A stretch of 64,000 nt of DNA from Hyphomicrobiales bacterium (GTDB taxonomy: Bacteria > Pseudomonadota > Alphaproteobacteria > Rhizobiales > Beijerinckiaceae), in assembly GCA_900466745.1 (NCBI GenBank), contig UBNE01000014.1, positions 1 to 64,000 on the forward strand. The letters are read 5' to 3'. Made by a program: the position numbers and the translations under genes. Positions 55,698 to 64,000 of the stretch are shown one piece after another (the stretch's first letter is position 1; each line of letters begins with the position of its first letter). Under the pieces are notes generated by a model that was not told the origin of the DNA, did not search any database, and saw only the letters and a program-made list of their open reading frames with translations.

Positions 55698-56321
55698 ATG
55701 GCTGAGACGTTGACCTGGAGCCTGTCCGGCTCCGCCACGCTGATCGCGCTCGTCGTCGGCTATCTCTTCGGCTCCATCCCCTTCGGCATCATCCTGACGA
55801 AGCTCGCCGGCGGGCCGGACCTGCGCAGCATCGGCTCGGGCAATATCGGCGCGACCAATGTGCTGCGCACCGGCAACAGGAAGCTCGCCGCCGCCACGCT
55901 GGTCGGCGACATGCTGAAGGGCACGGTGGCCGTGCTCGTCGCCTGGCACTGGCTCGGCGGGCCGCAGGCGGCGCTGGCGGCCGCGATCGGCGCCTTTTTG
56001 GGCCATCTCTTCCCGGTCTGGATCGGCTTCAGGGGCGGCAAGGGCGTCGCCACCTATCTCGGCGTGCTGATCGGCGTGAACGGCTGGATCGCGCTCGCCT
56101 TCGCCGCGATCTGGCTCGCGGTGGCCTGGCTTTCGCGCTATTCCTCGCTGTCGGCGCTGACGGCGAGCGTGCTGACGCCGCTCCTGCTCTGGTTTGTCGC
56201 CGGGATGCATCAGGCGGCGCTGGTCATGGCCGTCCTGACGCTGCTGCTCTGGGTCATGCACCGCACCAATATTTCCCGCCTGCTCGCCGGGAGCGAAGGC
56301 AAGATAGGCCAGAAGGGCTGA
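55698..56321 (+). CDS. plsY: Glycerol-3-phosphate acyltransferase PlsY
   Basis: Inner-membrane enzyme that transfers an acyl group from acyl-phosphate to glycerol-3-phosphate, starting phospholipid synthesis. The 207-residue protein has about five spans and the three family motifs [18 protein letters not shown] and [12 protein letters not shown]. It lies 5 bases upstream of dprA, which gives the rhizobial order pyrB-pyrC-plsY-dprA. Confidence 0.96.
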   Translation: MAETLTWSLSGSATLIALVVGYLFGSIPFGIILTKLAGGPDLRSIGSGNIGATNVLRTGNRKLAAATLVGDMLKGTVAVLVAWHWLGGPQAALAAAIGAFLGHLFPVWIGFRGGKGVATYLGVLIGVNGWIALAFAAIWLAVAWLSRYSSLSALTASVLTPLLLWFVAGMHQAALVMAVLTLLLWVMHRTNISRLLAGSEGKIGQKG

Positions 56322-56326
56322 GGCGC

Positions 56327-57559
56327 ATGGCGGCTGGCATCGTCCTTTCCGATCGCCAGCGCCTCGATTGGCTGAGGCTGATCCGCAGCGACGGCATCGG
56401 GCCGCGCAGCTTCCGTTCCCTGACGAACCGCTTCGGCGGCGCCGGCGCGGCGCTGGAGGCGCTGCCCGCCCTCGCGCGGCAGGCCGGGCGCGACATCCGC
56501 ATCTGTCCGCTGGCCGAGGCCGAGCGCGAGATGGCCGGGCTGCTGCGCCTTGGCGGGCGCTTCGTCGCGCTCGGCGAAGCCGGCTACCCCCGCCCGCTCC
56601 AGGCGATCGACTCCGCCCCGCCACTGCTCGCGCTCATCGGCAACGCGGCGGTTCTCCAGCAGCCCGCCGTGGCCATGGTCGGCTCGCGCAACGCCTCGGC
56701 GGCCGGGCTCAGCTTGACCCGGCGGCTGGCCGGCGGGATCGGGAATGCGGGCTTCGCCATCGTTTCCGGTCTCGCCCGCGGCATCGACACCGCCGCCCAT
56801 GAGGCGAGCCTCGCCACCGGCACCGTCGCCGTGCTGGCCGGCGGGCTCGACCGGATCTACCCGCCGCAGAACAGCGGGCTCGCCGCGCGCATCGCGACCG
56901 AGGGCGCGCTGGTCAGTGAGATGCCGCTCGGATGGGAGCCGCGCGGGCGCGACTTCCCGCGCCGCAACCGCATCGTCTCGGGGCTGGCGCTCGGCACTGT
57001 CGTCGTCGAGGCGGCCCGCCGCTCCGGCTCGCTCATCACCGCGCGCTTCGCCAACGAGCAGGGCCGGCAGGTCTTCGCGGTGCCGGGCTCGCCGCTCGAT
57101 CCCCGCGCCGAGGGCGGCAACCATCTGATCCGCGAGGGTGCCACGCTCTGCGCCGCCGCCGCGCATGTCGTCGAGGCGCTGCAGCCTATGCTCGCGGGTC
57201 CCGGCGAGCGCTTCGATCCGCCGCGCGCGCTGCGCGAGGAGCCCGCGCCGGAGGCGGAGGAGCCGCTCTGGGACGAGCTTGACCTGCCCGATATCGACCG
57301 GCCGCCGCGCGCCGCGGCGCAGCCGGCCGGGCCCGGCCGCTTTCCGCCGCCTCCCCCGGCCGCGGACGGGATGGGAGCGGTGGGGGATCTTGGCCCGCAA
57401 CTGCTCGGCCTGCTCAGCCCCACCCCGATCGCGCTGGACGAGCTGGTCCGGGCGAGCGGACGCCCGGCGCGGGAGGTCGGGCAGGCGCTGGCCGAACTCG
57501 AGCTGGCGGGCGCCGTGCTGCGCCATCCGGGCGGCGGGCTTTCGCGCGGCCCGGGCTGA
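56327..57559 (+). CDS. dprA: DNA processing protein DprA
   Basis: Single-strand DNA-binding protein that loads RecA on incoming DNA during natural transformation. The 410-residue protein has an N-terminal SAM-like region, the Rossmann core with MVGSRNASAAG, VSGLARGIDTAAHEAS, AGGLDRIYPPQN and PRRNRIVSGLALG, an acidic/Pro-rich linker and a C-terminal winged helix (LSPTPIALDELVRASG). In related genomes topA follows dprA; here a small minus-strand gene follows instead. Confidence 0.95.
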   Translation: MAAGIVLSDRQRLDWLRLIRSDGIGPRSFRSLTNRFGGAGAALEALPALARQAGRDIRICPLAEAEREMAGLLRLGGRFVALGEAGYPRPLQAIDSAPPLLALIGNAAVLQQPAVAMVGSRNASAAGLSLTRRLAGGIGNAGFAIVSGLARGIDTAAHEASLATGTVAVLAGGLDRIYPPQNSGLAARIATEGALVSEMPLGWEPRGRDFPRRNRIVSGLALGTVVVEAARRSGSLITARFANEQGRQVFAVPGSPLDPRAEGGNHLIREGATLCAAAAHVVEALQPMLAGPGERFDPPRALREEPAPEAEEPLWDELDLPDIDRPPRAAAQPAGPGRFPPPPPAADGMGAVGDLGPQLLGLLSPTPIALDELVRASGRPAREVGQALAELELAGAVLRHPGGGLSRGPG

Positions 57560-57576
57560 GCGCCGCGGGGGCCGGC

Positions 57577-57810
57577 TCAGGAGGCGAGCTCGCGCTCCGC
57601 GATGATCTCGATCTGGGCGGAGGCTTCGATCCGGGCCATCTCGAGGAAATAGGACAGGGTGTCGAGCTTGACGGCGCGCGCCATCAGACGCAGTTCCGCG
57701 GCCATGCCTTCGATGAAGGTCGCGGCCTCCAGCGCCGAAAGCGGATGCTCCGGCAGCGTCGCTTGCCGTTCGGCCTCGTCATAGGGAAGGATTGTCTTGG
57801 CTGGGGTCAT
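57577..57810 (-). CDS. Small conserved-looking protein of unknown function
   Basis: A 77-residue soluble protein with SALEAATFIEGMAAELRLMA and LDTLSYFLEMARIEAS, predicted to be largely helical. The DTLSYFLEMAR segment resembles short hypothetical proteins of Hyphomicrobiales. It is convergent with dprA. The upstream 190 bases (57811-58000) hold an A/T-rich stretch (57872-57918) flanked by GCGATAC/GTATCGC, probably its promoter. Confidence 0.65.
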   Translation of the reverse strand: MTPAKTILPYDEAERQATLPEHPLSALEAATFIEGMAAELRLMARAVKLDTLSYFLEMARIEASAQIEIIAERELAS

Positions 57811-58000
57811 CGCAGAGAGGCTCCCTCACCCGTTGGACGCCGGACAGCCCGCGTTTCGGCTCCAATCGGCGATACAACTATAGAGTGTATATCTTAAAAA
57901 ATACAAGTTTACGTATCGCAGGTTCCGGCGGCCGCCGACCGCTCGGGCAGAGGCTGGGGGGAGCTTCCTCGCGCATGCTTTCGCGGAAAGGCAGCGCGCT

Positions 58001-58915
58001 CTAGCCGAGCAGGAAGACGGCGGCGGGCAGGGTGGCGAGCGCGAGCACGGTCTGCAGGGTGGTGATCTCGGCCATCAGCGGGGCGTCGCCGCCGAGGTCG
58101 CGGGCCAGGAAATAGGCGGCGGTCGCGGTCGGGACGGCGCCGGCGATGATCGTCATCGTCAGCGCGGGGCCGGAGACGCCGAGCTGGCGGGCGAAGAGCC
58201 AGGCGAGCAGCGGCATCGCCACCAGCTTCAGCAGCACCGCCGCGCCATGGGCGAGGCTCGGCCGCGCCAGCCTCTTCAGGTCGAGCCCGGCTCCGACCAC
58301 CAGCAGCCCGATCCCGAGCGAGGCCCGGCCCAGCACGTCGAGATAGCCGATGAAGGCGGCAGGCAGCAGCCCCTGCGCCGGATTCAGCGCCAGCCCCAGC
58401 GCCGAGGACCATATGAAGGGGTTGTAGAGGATCGAGCGCAGGGTCGCGCCCGCGCTCATCGGCCGGCCATTGGCGAAGCGGGCGAGCGCCAAGACGCAGA
58501 TCACGTTCAGCAGCGGGATCATCGCGGCGACGGCGATCGCCATCAATGTCGCGCCGGTGCGGCCGAGCAGGCCGGAGGCGAGCGCCAGCGCGACGAAGGT
58601 GTTCCAGCGCACCGAGCCTTGGAAGACCGAGGTGAAGGCCGGGCCGCCGATGCCGGCGCGCGCCAGCAGCGGCCGCGCCAGCAGCAGGAGGGCGGCGACG
58701 GAGAGGATGGCGAGGACGAGGCTCAGCCCCATCGCCAGCACCGGCAGGTTGCCGAGATCGGCGGTCGCCAGCGTCGCGATGACGACCGCCGGAAACAGCA
58801 CCTGATAGGTCAGCCGCTCGACGCCGATCCAGTGCTCCGGCGCCACGATCCCGCGGATCTTCAGGCACCAGCCCGTCGCGATGACGAGGAAGACGGCGAT
58901 CAGGCTGTCGAGCAT
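58001..58915 (-). CDS. AEC-family transporter
   Basis: A 304-residue membrane protein with about eight to ten spans, of the auxin efflux carrier/malonate carrier family. NPFIWSSALGLALNPAQGLLP (shown here by NPFIWSSALGLAL) is the conserved central motif, and LARPLLARAGIGG and AGAVPTATAAYFLARDLGG match the domain ends. The ATG at 58915 fits the family N-terminus; a TTG at 58954 lies further upstream. Substrate unknown, typically an organic acid. Confidence 0.87.
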   Translation of the reverse strand: MLDSLIAVFLVIATGWCLKIRGIVAPEHWIGVERLTYQVLFPAVVIATLATADLGNLPVLAMGLSLVLAILSVAALLLLARPLLARAGIGGPAFTSVFQGSVRWNTFVALALASGLLGRTGATLMAIAVAAMIPLLNVICVLALARFANGRPMSAGATLRSILYNPFIWSSALGLALNPAQGLLPAAFIGYLDVLGRASLGIGLLVVGAGLDLKRLARPSLAHGAAVLLKLVAMPLLAWLFARQLGVSGPALTMTIIAGAVPTATAAYFLARDLGGDAPLMAEITTLQTVLALATLPAAVFLLG

Positions 58916-59154
58916 GAGGGGTTGGAACTCGGCTGGTCGGGTCGGAAGGAACAACGGCCGGGCCTGGCCGTTGTGGTCTGATGGAACGCCGGCCTGTCCC
59001 TCTCATGGCGCGCCGCCCGCGGGCAAGGGCCTTGCCGTGCGGTCGCATCTGCCCCTGCCGCAATGCCGCCGCGATTGGTTCAGGTCCCATTCAAGCGCGA
59101 CGGGGCAGGGTGTCCGCGAGGTTCGGGCATCGTCCCGGGAAAGGAGATGTCGCC

Positions 59155-59547
59155 ATGATGTCTTTCAGGAAGAAATGGATTGTCGCCCTGACCGCGGCCG
59201 GCGTCGCGGCGGGCAGCCTGGCCGTGCCGGCGATGGCGCAGGAGCGTCGCTCCTTCGATCCCGCCCGGCTCGACAAGACGCAGGCGGAATACAGCCAGTA
59301 CCGTTACCGCGGCTATCGCGGCGGCTGGCGCGGTCCGTCCCGCGGCGCGGCGATCGCGGCCGGCGTCGGCCTCGGCATCCTCGGTGCGGCCGCCGCCGCG
59401 GCGAGCACCCGCTCCTACGACCCCTATTATGACGGCTATTACGCCGCTCCGGTCTATGCGCCGCCCCCGCCGCCCGTCTATGTGGCCCCGCGCTATTACG
59501 CGCCCTATGGCTATTACGCGCCCTACGACTTCCGCGACCATCGCTGA
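59155..59547 (+). CDS. Secreted Tyr/Pro-rich protein
   Basis: A 130-residue exported protein with a cleavable signal peptide (cut after AMA at about 28), a glycine-rich hydrophobic patch (AAIAAGVGLGILGAAAAAA) that might span or insert in a membrane, and a C-terminal segment of YYAPYGYYAPY repeats. AAGGAG precedes ATG 59155. Similar small proteins are common in the cell envelope of Hyphomicrobiales; function unknown. Confidence 0.8.
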   Translation: MMSFRKKWIVALTAAGVAAGSLAVPAMAQERRSFDPARLDKTQAEYSQYRYRGYRGGWRGPSRGAAIAAGVGLGILGAAAAAASTRSYDPYYDGYYAAPVYAPPPPPVYVAPRYYAPYGYYAPYDFRDHR

Positions 59548-59601
59548 GGTCGGGAGACGTCCTGCTGTGCGGCCCGCGCTCCGGCGCGGGCCGTTTGCGT
59601 T

Positions 59602-60096
59602 TCAGGCCTCGTCGTCCTCGTCCGCGGGCTGCAGGCGCAGCAGCCGGTCGAGCGCGCCTTGCAGGATGTAGGCCGCCGCCATCTTGTCGACCACGGCGGC
59701 GCGCTTGGCGCGCGAGGCATCGGCGTCGAGCAGGGTGCGCGTCACGGCCAGCGTCGACATCCGCTCGTCCCAGAACGCGATCGGCAGGCCGGTCAGCGGC
59801 GCGAGATTGCGCACGAAGGCCCGTGTCGACTGCACGCGCGGCCCTTCGCTGCCGTCCATGTTGAGCGGCAGGCCGATCACCAGCCCGGCGACCCGATGTT
59901 TGTCCGCGATCTTGAGCAGGGCGGCGGCGTCGAGCCCGAACTTGACGCGCTGGATGGTTTCCAGCGGCGTGGCGATGCGGCGCTCGACATCGGACAGGGC
60001 GAGCCCGATCGTCTTGGTGCCGAGGTCGAGCCCGAGCAGCCGGGCATGGGCCGGCAGGGCGAGGAAGTGCTCGAGCGGGACGAGGGCGCTGGTCAT
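59602..60096 (-). CDS. ruvX: Holliday junction resolvase-like RuvX/YqgF
   Basis: A 164-residue RNase H-fold protein with [29 protein letters not shown] and [13 protein letters not shown], the three motifs of YqgF/RuvX. Family members act in 16S rRNA 5' end maturation and, in some species, at Holliday junctions. It is convergent with the secreted protein gene at its 3' end and divergent from the GNAT gene. The Glu and Asp residues of the site are all present. Confidence 0.93.
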   Translation of the reverse strand: MTSALVPLEHFLALPAHARLLGLDLGTKTIGLALSDVERRIATPLETIQRVKFGLDAAALLKIADKHRVAGLVIGLPLNMDGSEGPRVQSTRAFVRNLAPLTGLPIAFWDERMSTLAVTRTLLDADASRAKRAAVVDKMAAAYILQGALDRLLRLQPADEDDEA

Positions 60097-60278
60097 CCCC
60101 GCGCGGTACCACGCCCGCGCGGCGCAGGCGAGCGCTTGCGGCGCGAAGGGGGGCGTCGCGCCGGGCGAATGGCGGTTCCGGCGCAGGACGCGCGCCGCAG
60201 CGGTCGCCGCCCGCCGCCGACCGCTCTATCCTCGTTCCCTCCGGCGGACTCGCCGCGACATAAGGAACATGGCGGCCC

Positions 60279-60866
60279 ATGCCAGCGTCGATCTCGCTGC
60301 GAATACCCGACAGAGCCCTGCTCGACGCCTATGAGGCTGCGCTGCGCGGCGGCTGGTCGCCGAACACCACGCGCGATGTCGCGCCGGAGCAGCTTGCCGC
60401 CATCGCCGCCGATCCCGATGCCTTCCTCGCCGAGATCCGGGGCGGGCCGGGCCGCGTGCGCCTGCCGGATGGCCGGGAGGTCGATCGCATCCCCGGGCCG
60501 ACGCGCTGGATCTTCGCCGAGGACCGGCCGGAGCGGCCCTTCATCGGCTCGATCAACCTGCGCTGGCAGGAGGATGCCGAAGGCCGGCCGATGCTGGCCC
60601 TGCCCGAGCATGTGCTCGGCCATATCGGCTACACCATCCTGCCGGCCTTCGCCGGCCATGGCTACGCCACCGCCGCGCTCGCGGCGATGCTGGGCGTGGC
60701 GCGTGAGGCCGGGCTGCCGGACGTCATCATCACCTGCGACGAGGCCAACCACGCCTCGCGCCGCGTCATTGAGAAGAATGGCGGGCGGCTGGTCGAGACC
60801 TTCGTCGCGCCGCTCTATGGCCCGGCTAGGCGTCTGCGTTTCATGCTCGGCACCGCCGCGCCGTGA
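60279..60866 (+). CDS. GNAT-family N-acetyltransferase
   Basis: A 195-residue acetyltransferase with the acetyl-CoA loop in GYTILPAFAGHGYATAAL and a C-terminal CDEANHASRRVIEKNGGRLV, the usual motif-B region. It resembles proteins annotated as tabtoxin-resistance or ribosomal acetyltransferases. Upstream, a gap of 182 bases divergent from ruvX holds the promoter; AAGGA is about 15 bases before ATG. Substrate unknown. Confidence 0.85.
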   Translation: MPASISLRIPDRALLDAYEAALRGGWSPNTTRDVAPEQLAAIAADPDAFLAEIRGGPGRVRLPDGREVDRIPGPTRWIFAEDRPERPFIGSINLRWQEDAEGRPMLALPEHVLGHIGYTILPAFAGHGYATAALAAMLGVAREAGLPDVIITCDEANHASRRVIEKNGGRLVETFVAPLYGPARRLRFMLGTAAP

Positions 60867-60972
60867 TCGGCCTCGGCAGCCGCGGGTGAAGCGATAAGTG
60901 AAGCTGTGAACGGAAGCGATTCGGTTCATTGAAGAATCGTCCGCGCCTGGATAGGCTCGAATTATGTGTCGC

Positions 60973-61085
60973 GTCATCTCGGACAAGCCGCGCCAGCGGC
61001 GCCGATCCGGGATCCATGCCTGAACTTCTTGCGGAAATGCTCAGGCATGGATCCCGGGTCTTCGCTTCGCTCCGCCCGGGATGAC
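60973..61085. repeat. GTCATCTCGG/GTCATCCCGGG dispersed inverted repeat
   Basis: Starts GTCATCTCGGACAAGCCGCG and ends CCGCCCGGGATGAC, with inner arms GGGATCCATGCCTGA and TCAGGCATGGATCCC. Fills the gap between convergent GNAT and adenine deaminase genes. Confidence 0.85.
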
Positions 61086-61103
61086 CGGTCCGCGAGGAGC
61101 TCC

Positions 61104-62804
61104 TCACAGGAGCGCGAAGCGGTCGACATCGACCAGCCCCTTGTCGGTGATCTTCAGATGCGGGATCACCGGCAGCGTCAGGAAGGCGACCTGCAGGAAG
61201 GGCTCGGCCAGCACGACGCCGAGCGCCTTCGCCGCGGCGCGCAGCCTTTCGAGATCGCGCCGCACCGTCTCGAAGGGCTCCTCGCTCATCAGCCCCGCGA
61301 CCGGCAGCGCCAGCTCCGCCACGACCGTGCCGCCATCGGCCACCGCGAAGCCGCCGCCGGTCTCGATCAGCCGGTTGGCCGCGGCCGCCATCGAGGCCTC
61401 GTCGACGCCGACGACGCAGAGATTATGGCTGTCATGCCCGACCGAGGAGGCGATGGCGCCGCGCTTCATGCCGAAGCCATGGACGAAGCCGGTGGCGATG
61501 CCGCCATTCCGGCCGTGGCGCTCGATCACCGTGACCTTGACGGCGTCCTGCGCGGGATCGGGCAGGGCCTCTCCGTCGCGCGTAGGCAGGCTCATCGCGA
61601 GCCGTTCGGTGATGATCCGCCCCGGCACCACCCCGATCACCGGCGTCTCGCCCGTGCGCGCCTTCACGCGAAAATCCTCCGGCGTGACAGGCCGGCATTT
61701 CACGCTGCCATGCCCGACCGCGGGAACCTCCGCCCGGCCTTCGAACAGCCCGTCCTCGACCAGCCTTCCGCCGCTGAAGACCCGGCGCACCGAGCAGGCG
61801 GCGAGGTCCTCGACCAGCACGATGTCGGCACGCTTGCCGGGCCCGATGAAGCCGCGATCGGCGAGGCCGAAGATGCGGGCCGCCGAGAGCGAGGCGATGC
61901 GGTAGGTCGCCAGCACATCCGCGCCGTTGGCGATGGCGGTGCGGATCATGTAGTCGAGATGGCCTTCCTCGCCGATGTCGAGCGGGTTGCGGTCATCGGT
62001 GCAGAAGGCGAGGAAGGGCGAGGCGTCGCGCGAGATCAGCGGGATCAGCGCATGCAGATCCTTCGAGACCGAGCCCTCGCGGATCAGGATCGCCATGCCC
62101 TTGGCGAGCTTTTCGCGGGCTTCCGCGGCGGTGGTGGTCTCGTGGTCGGTGCGGATGCCGGCGGCGAGATAGGCGTTGAGGTCGAGCCCGCGCACCAGCG
62201 GCGCATGGCCGTCGATATGGCGCTGGGAGAAGGCTTCGAGCTTGGCGAGGCAGCCCGGGTCGCGGTGGATCACGCCGGGAAAGTTCATGAACTCGGCGAG
62301 CCCGATGACCTTGGGATGGTCCATCAGCGGCGTCAGGTCGGCGGCCTCGAGCTGGGCACCGGCGGTTTCCAGATGCGTCGCCGGCACGCAGCTCGACAGG
62401 TTGACGCGCAGATCCATCCGCATCGCCTCGGCTGAGGCGAGGAAATAGCGGATGCCCTCGGTGCCGAGAACATTGGCGATCTCGTGCGGGTCGCAGATCG
62501 CCGTGGTGACGCCGTGCGGCAGCACGCAGCGCTCGAACTCGAACGGCGTCACCAGCGAGGATTCGATGTGCAGATGCGTGTCGATGAAGCCCGGCACGGC
62601 GATCAGCCCGGCGGCATCGACGACGCGCTTGCCTTCGTAGCGGCCATAGGTGCCGACGATGGTGTCGCCGCAGATGGCGATGTCGCTCTCGCTCAGGTCG
62701 CCGGTGACGAGGTCGAGGAGCCGCGCGCCCCTGATGACGAGATCGGCCGGTTTGTCGCCATGGCCCTGCGCGATCCGGCGGGCGAGTGTGGCGGCGTCGG
62801 TCAT
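61104..62804 (-). CDS. ade: Adenine deaminase
   Basis: Converts adenine to hypoxanthine in purine salvage. The 566-residue amidohydrolase has [19 protein letters not shown] with the metal-binding Hx[24 protein letters not shown] and [11 protein letters not shown]. The start at 62804 ([14 protein letters not shown]) matches the family; an ATG at 62828 would add eight residues, and a longer frame would read back into the repeat upstream. Confidence 0.93.
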   Translation of the reverse strand: MTDAATLARRIAQGHGDKPADLVIRGARLLDLVTGDLSESDIAICGDTIVGTYGRYEGKRVVDAAGLIAVPGFIDTHLHIESSLVTPFEFERCVLPHGVTTAICDPHEIANVLGTEGIRYFLASAEAMRMDLRVNLSSCVPATHLETAGAQLEAADLTPLMDHPKVIGLAEFMNFPGVIHRDPGCLAKLEAFSQRHIDGHAPLVRGLDLNAYLAAGIRTDHETTTAAEAREKLAKGMAILIREGSVSKDLHALIPLISRDASPFLAFCTDDRNPLDIGEEGHLDYMIRTAIANGADVLATYRIASLSAARIFGLADRGFIGPGKRADIVLVEDLAACSVRRVFSGGRLVEDGLFEGRAEVPAVGHGSVKCRPVTPEDFRVKARTGETPVIGVVPGRIITERLAMSLPTRDGEALPDPAQDAVKVTVIERHGRNGGIATGFVHGFGMKRGAIASSVGHDSHNLCVVGVDEASMAAAANRLIETGGGFAVADGGTVVAELALPVAGLMSEEPFETVRRDLERLRAAAKALGVVLAEPFLQVAFLTLPVIPHLKITDKGLVDVDRFALL

Positions 62805-62879
62805 GGGAGGTTTCCGTTCCGTGGTCATGGGCATCAGCCTGCATGGGCGATCCCAGCTTGTCGATACCGCTCCAACCCG

Positions 62880-63022
62880 GTCATCCCGGGCAAGCGGCTT
62901 CAGCCGCGCCGACCCGGGATCCATGCCTGAACGTTCGTCGGATTGCGCCGCCTGCAGCCCGCTTAGCTGACGAAGGTTCCGGCATGGATCCCGGGTCTGC
63001 GCTTCGCTCCGCCCGGGATGAC
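62880..63022. repeat. GTCATCCCGGG dispersed inverted repeat, enlarged
   Basis: Ends GTCATCCCGGG and CCCGGGATGAC, with the arms GGGATCCATGCC and GGCATGGATCCC, as in the other copies. About 30 bases longer in the centre than the copies at 55522 and 60973. Lies between divergent ade and the GIY-YIG gene. Confidence 0.85.
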
Positions 63023-63039
63023 CCGCGTATGGAGCAGGA

Positions 63040-63324
63040 ATGTGGATCTACATTCTCGCAAGCCAGAAAAACGGCACCCTCTATGTCGGCGTGACCAACA
63101 GCCTCTCCCGGCGTGTCGGCGAGCATCGCGATGGCCATGGCTCCGAATTTGCGCGCCGTTATGGCGTCGCGCGTCTGGTCTATGCCGAGCACTATGATGA
63201 TCCCGCCGAGGCCATCGCGCAGGAGAAGCGTGTCAAGCATTGGCGGCGGAGCTGGAAGGTAGAGCTCATCGAGCGTGCCAATCCCGATTGGAATGATCTA
63301 TACCGGACGGCACATCTCGATTGA
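63040..63324 (+). CDS. Small GIY-YIG nuclease-domain protein
   Basis: A 94-residue protein consisting of a single GIY-YIG domain. [19 protein letters not shown] is the variant GIY...YVG motif, followed by RRVGEHRDG and a conserved [14 protein letters not shown] with the catalytic glutamate. GGAGCAGGA precedes the ATG. It begins 18 bases after a dispersed inverted repeat. Single-domain proteins of this kind are widespread and their substrate is unknown. Confidence 0.88.
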   Translation: MWIYILASQKNGTLYVGVTNSLSRRVGEHRDGHGSEFARRYGVARLVYAEHYDDPAEAIAQEKRVKHWRRSWKVELIERANPDWNDLYRTAHLD

Positions 63325-63348
63325 TACGCACGTCCCTGGAGACCCCGC

Positions 63349-64000
63349 ATGAAGCTCACCTGGTACGGCCATTCCGCCTTCCGCGCCGAGATCGACGGCG
63401 CCGTCATCCTGATCGACCCGTTCTTCACCGGGAACCCGGCCTTCGAGGGCGATGTCGCGGCGATCTCCGAGGGCGTGAGCCATATCGTCGTCACCCACGG
63501 CCATGGCGACCATGTCGGCGACACGCTCGCCATCGCCGGGAAGACCGGCGCGGTCGTCATCACCAATTACGACCTCGCCATGCACCTCGCCTCGAAGGGG
63601 CTGAAGACATTCCAGCCGATGAACACCGGCGGCACCGTCGATCTCGGCCCGTTCAGCGTCACGCTCACCCGGGCCGACCATTCGGCCGGCATGGGCGAGG
63701 CCGGCGTTTCCGTCCCGGTCGGCAGCCCCAACGGCGCGATCATCAAGGCCAAGGGCGAGAAGACGCTCTGGCATATGGGCGACACCGACATCTTCTCCGA
63801 CATGGCGCTGCTCAGCGAGATCCACGGCGTCGAGGCCTGCATCTGCCCGATCGGCGATCGCTTCACCATGGGCGGCAAGGTCGCGGCGCTCGCCATGAGC
63901 CGTTTCGTCAAGCCGAAGCTCGCGATCCCGAGCCATTACGGCACCTTCCCGATCATCGACCAGAACGCCGACCTGTTCGTCGCGGGGCTGGAAGGCAGCG
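63349..64000 (+). CDS. Metal-dependent hydrolase, UPF0173 (beta-lactamase fold), 3' end beyond window
   Basis: The first 217 residues are visible, close to full length for this family of about 230. [13 protein letters not shown] at the start, [10 protein letters not shown] (metal-binding HxHxDH) and MGDTDIF, plus [10 protein letters not shown] near the end, identify the UPF0173/UlaG-like group. Starts 24 bases after the GIY-YIG gene. In related genomes such a gene lies close to gat genes; the following gene is not visible here. Substrate unknown. Confidence 0.9.
   Translation, partial: MKLTWYGHSAFRAEIDGAVILIDPFFTGNPAFEGDVAAISEGVSHIVVTHGHGDHVGDTLAIAGKTGAVVITNYDLAMHLASKGLKTFQPMNTGGTVDLGPFSVTLTRADHSAGMGEAGVSVPVGSPNGAIIKAKGEKTLWHMGDTDIFSDMALLSEIHGVEACICPIGDRFTMGGKVAALAMSRFVKPKLAIPSHYGTFPIIDQNADLFVAGLEGS

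Noticed and set aside
62805..62924. Extended N-terminus of adenine deaminase reading into the dispersed repeat
   Set aside because: The added residues derive from the repeat, while [14 protein letters not shown] matches the family start.

Overview
The window is GC-rich DNA with short operons, ATGA start/stop overlaps and strong Shine-Dalgarno sites. It looks like a chromosomal segment of an alphaproteobacterium of the Hyphomicrobiales (Rhizobiales), plausibly a Bosea- or Methylobacterium-like genus. The evidence is the imuA-imuB-dnaE2 mutasome behind a GAAC-N7-GAAC SOS box, the pyrB-pyrC-plsY-dprA order, the Tlde1-type (DUF2778) protein, the cysH-cysD-cysN operon and several families of dispersed palindromic repeats. 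The genus is an inference. I saw no tRNA, rRNA, CRISPR array, insertion sequence or prophage.

Region 1 (1-20.3 kb) is an exopolysaccharide locus. A minus-strand pair (WecG/TagA-type transferase, then a WecB-type epimerase that runs off the window) diverges from a long plus-strand series: a lipid-linked sugar phosphotransferase that starts the repeat unit, GT4 and GT2 transferases, an O-antigen ligase/Wzy-type protein, a Wzz/BY-kinase-like co-polymerase with a damaged Walker A motif, glucose-1-phosphate cytidylyltransferase, a PIG-L deacetylase, a Wzx-type flippase, a 3,5-epimerase-like protein, a SAF-domain dehydrogenase, CDP-glucose 4,6-dehydratase, a UDP-galactopyranose-mutase-like flavoprotein, a pyruvyl transferase and a last GT2. 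A LuxR-type regulator with a degenerate receiver follows. The set predicts a polymer carrying an unusual CDP-6-deoxy sugar and probably pyruvyl ketals.

Region 2 (20.5-34.4 kb) holds a two-subunit CHR-type transporter, an endonuclease/exonuclease/phosphatase protein beside cardiolipin synthase, the SOS-controlled imuA-imuB-dnaE2 cassette and the sulfate assimilation operon cysH-cysD-cysN. dnaE2 carries three kinds of dispersed repeat inside its coding sequence without loss of frame. CysN has a C-terminal DUF2061-like membrane domain.

Region 3 (34.4-42.6 kb) looks like a CoA-dependent aromatic catabolic cluster for 2-aminobenzoate (anthranilate) or a relative. A six-gene minus-strand operon (SDR, MarR regulator, enoyl-CoA hydratase, acyl-CoA dehydrogenase, aryl-CoA ligase, RidA) diverges from a fused flavin monooxygenase/old-yellow-enzyme protein. 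A near-identical 15-bp motif sits about 30-40 bp before the first gene on each side and is the likely MarR operator.

Region 4 (42.6-64 kb) is mainly housekeeping: MFS transporters, a Tlde1-like protein, topA, panB, a serine hydrolase divergent from a marR-MFS pair, pyrB, a pyrC homologue lacking its metal-binding His pair, plsY, dprA, an AEC transporter, ruvX, a GNAT acetyltransferase, adenine deaminase, a small GIY-YIG protein and a truncated metal-dependent hydrolase. Dispersed inverted repeats fill many of the gaps.
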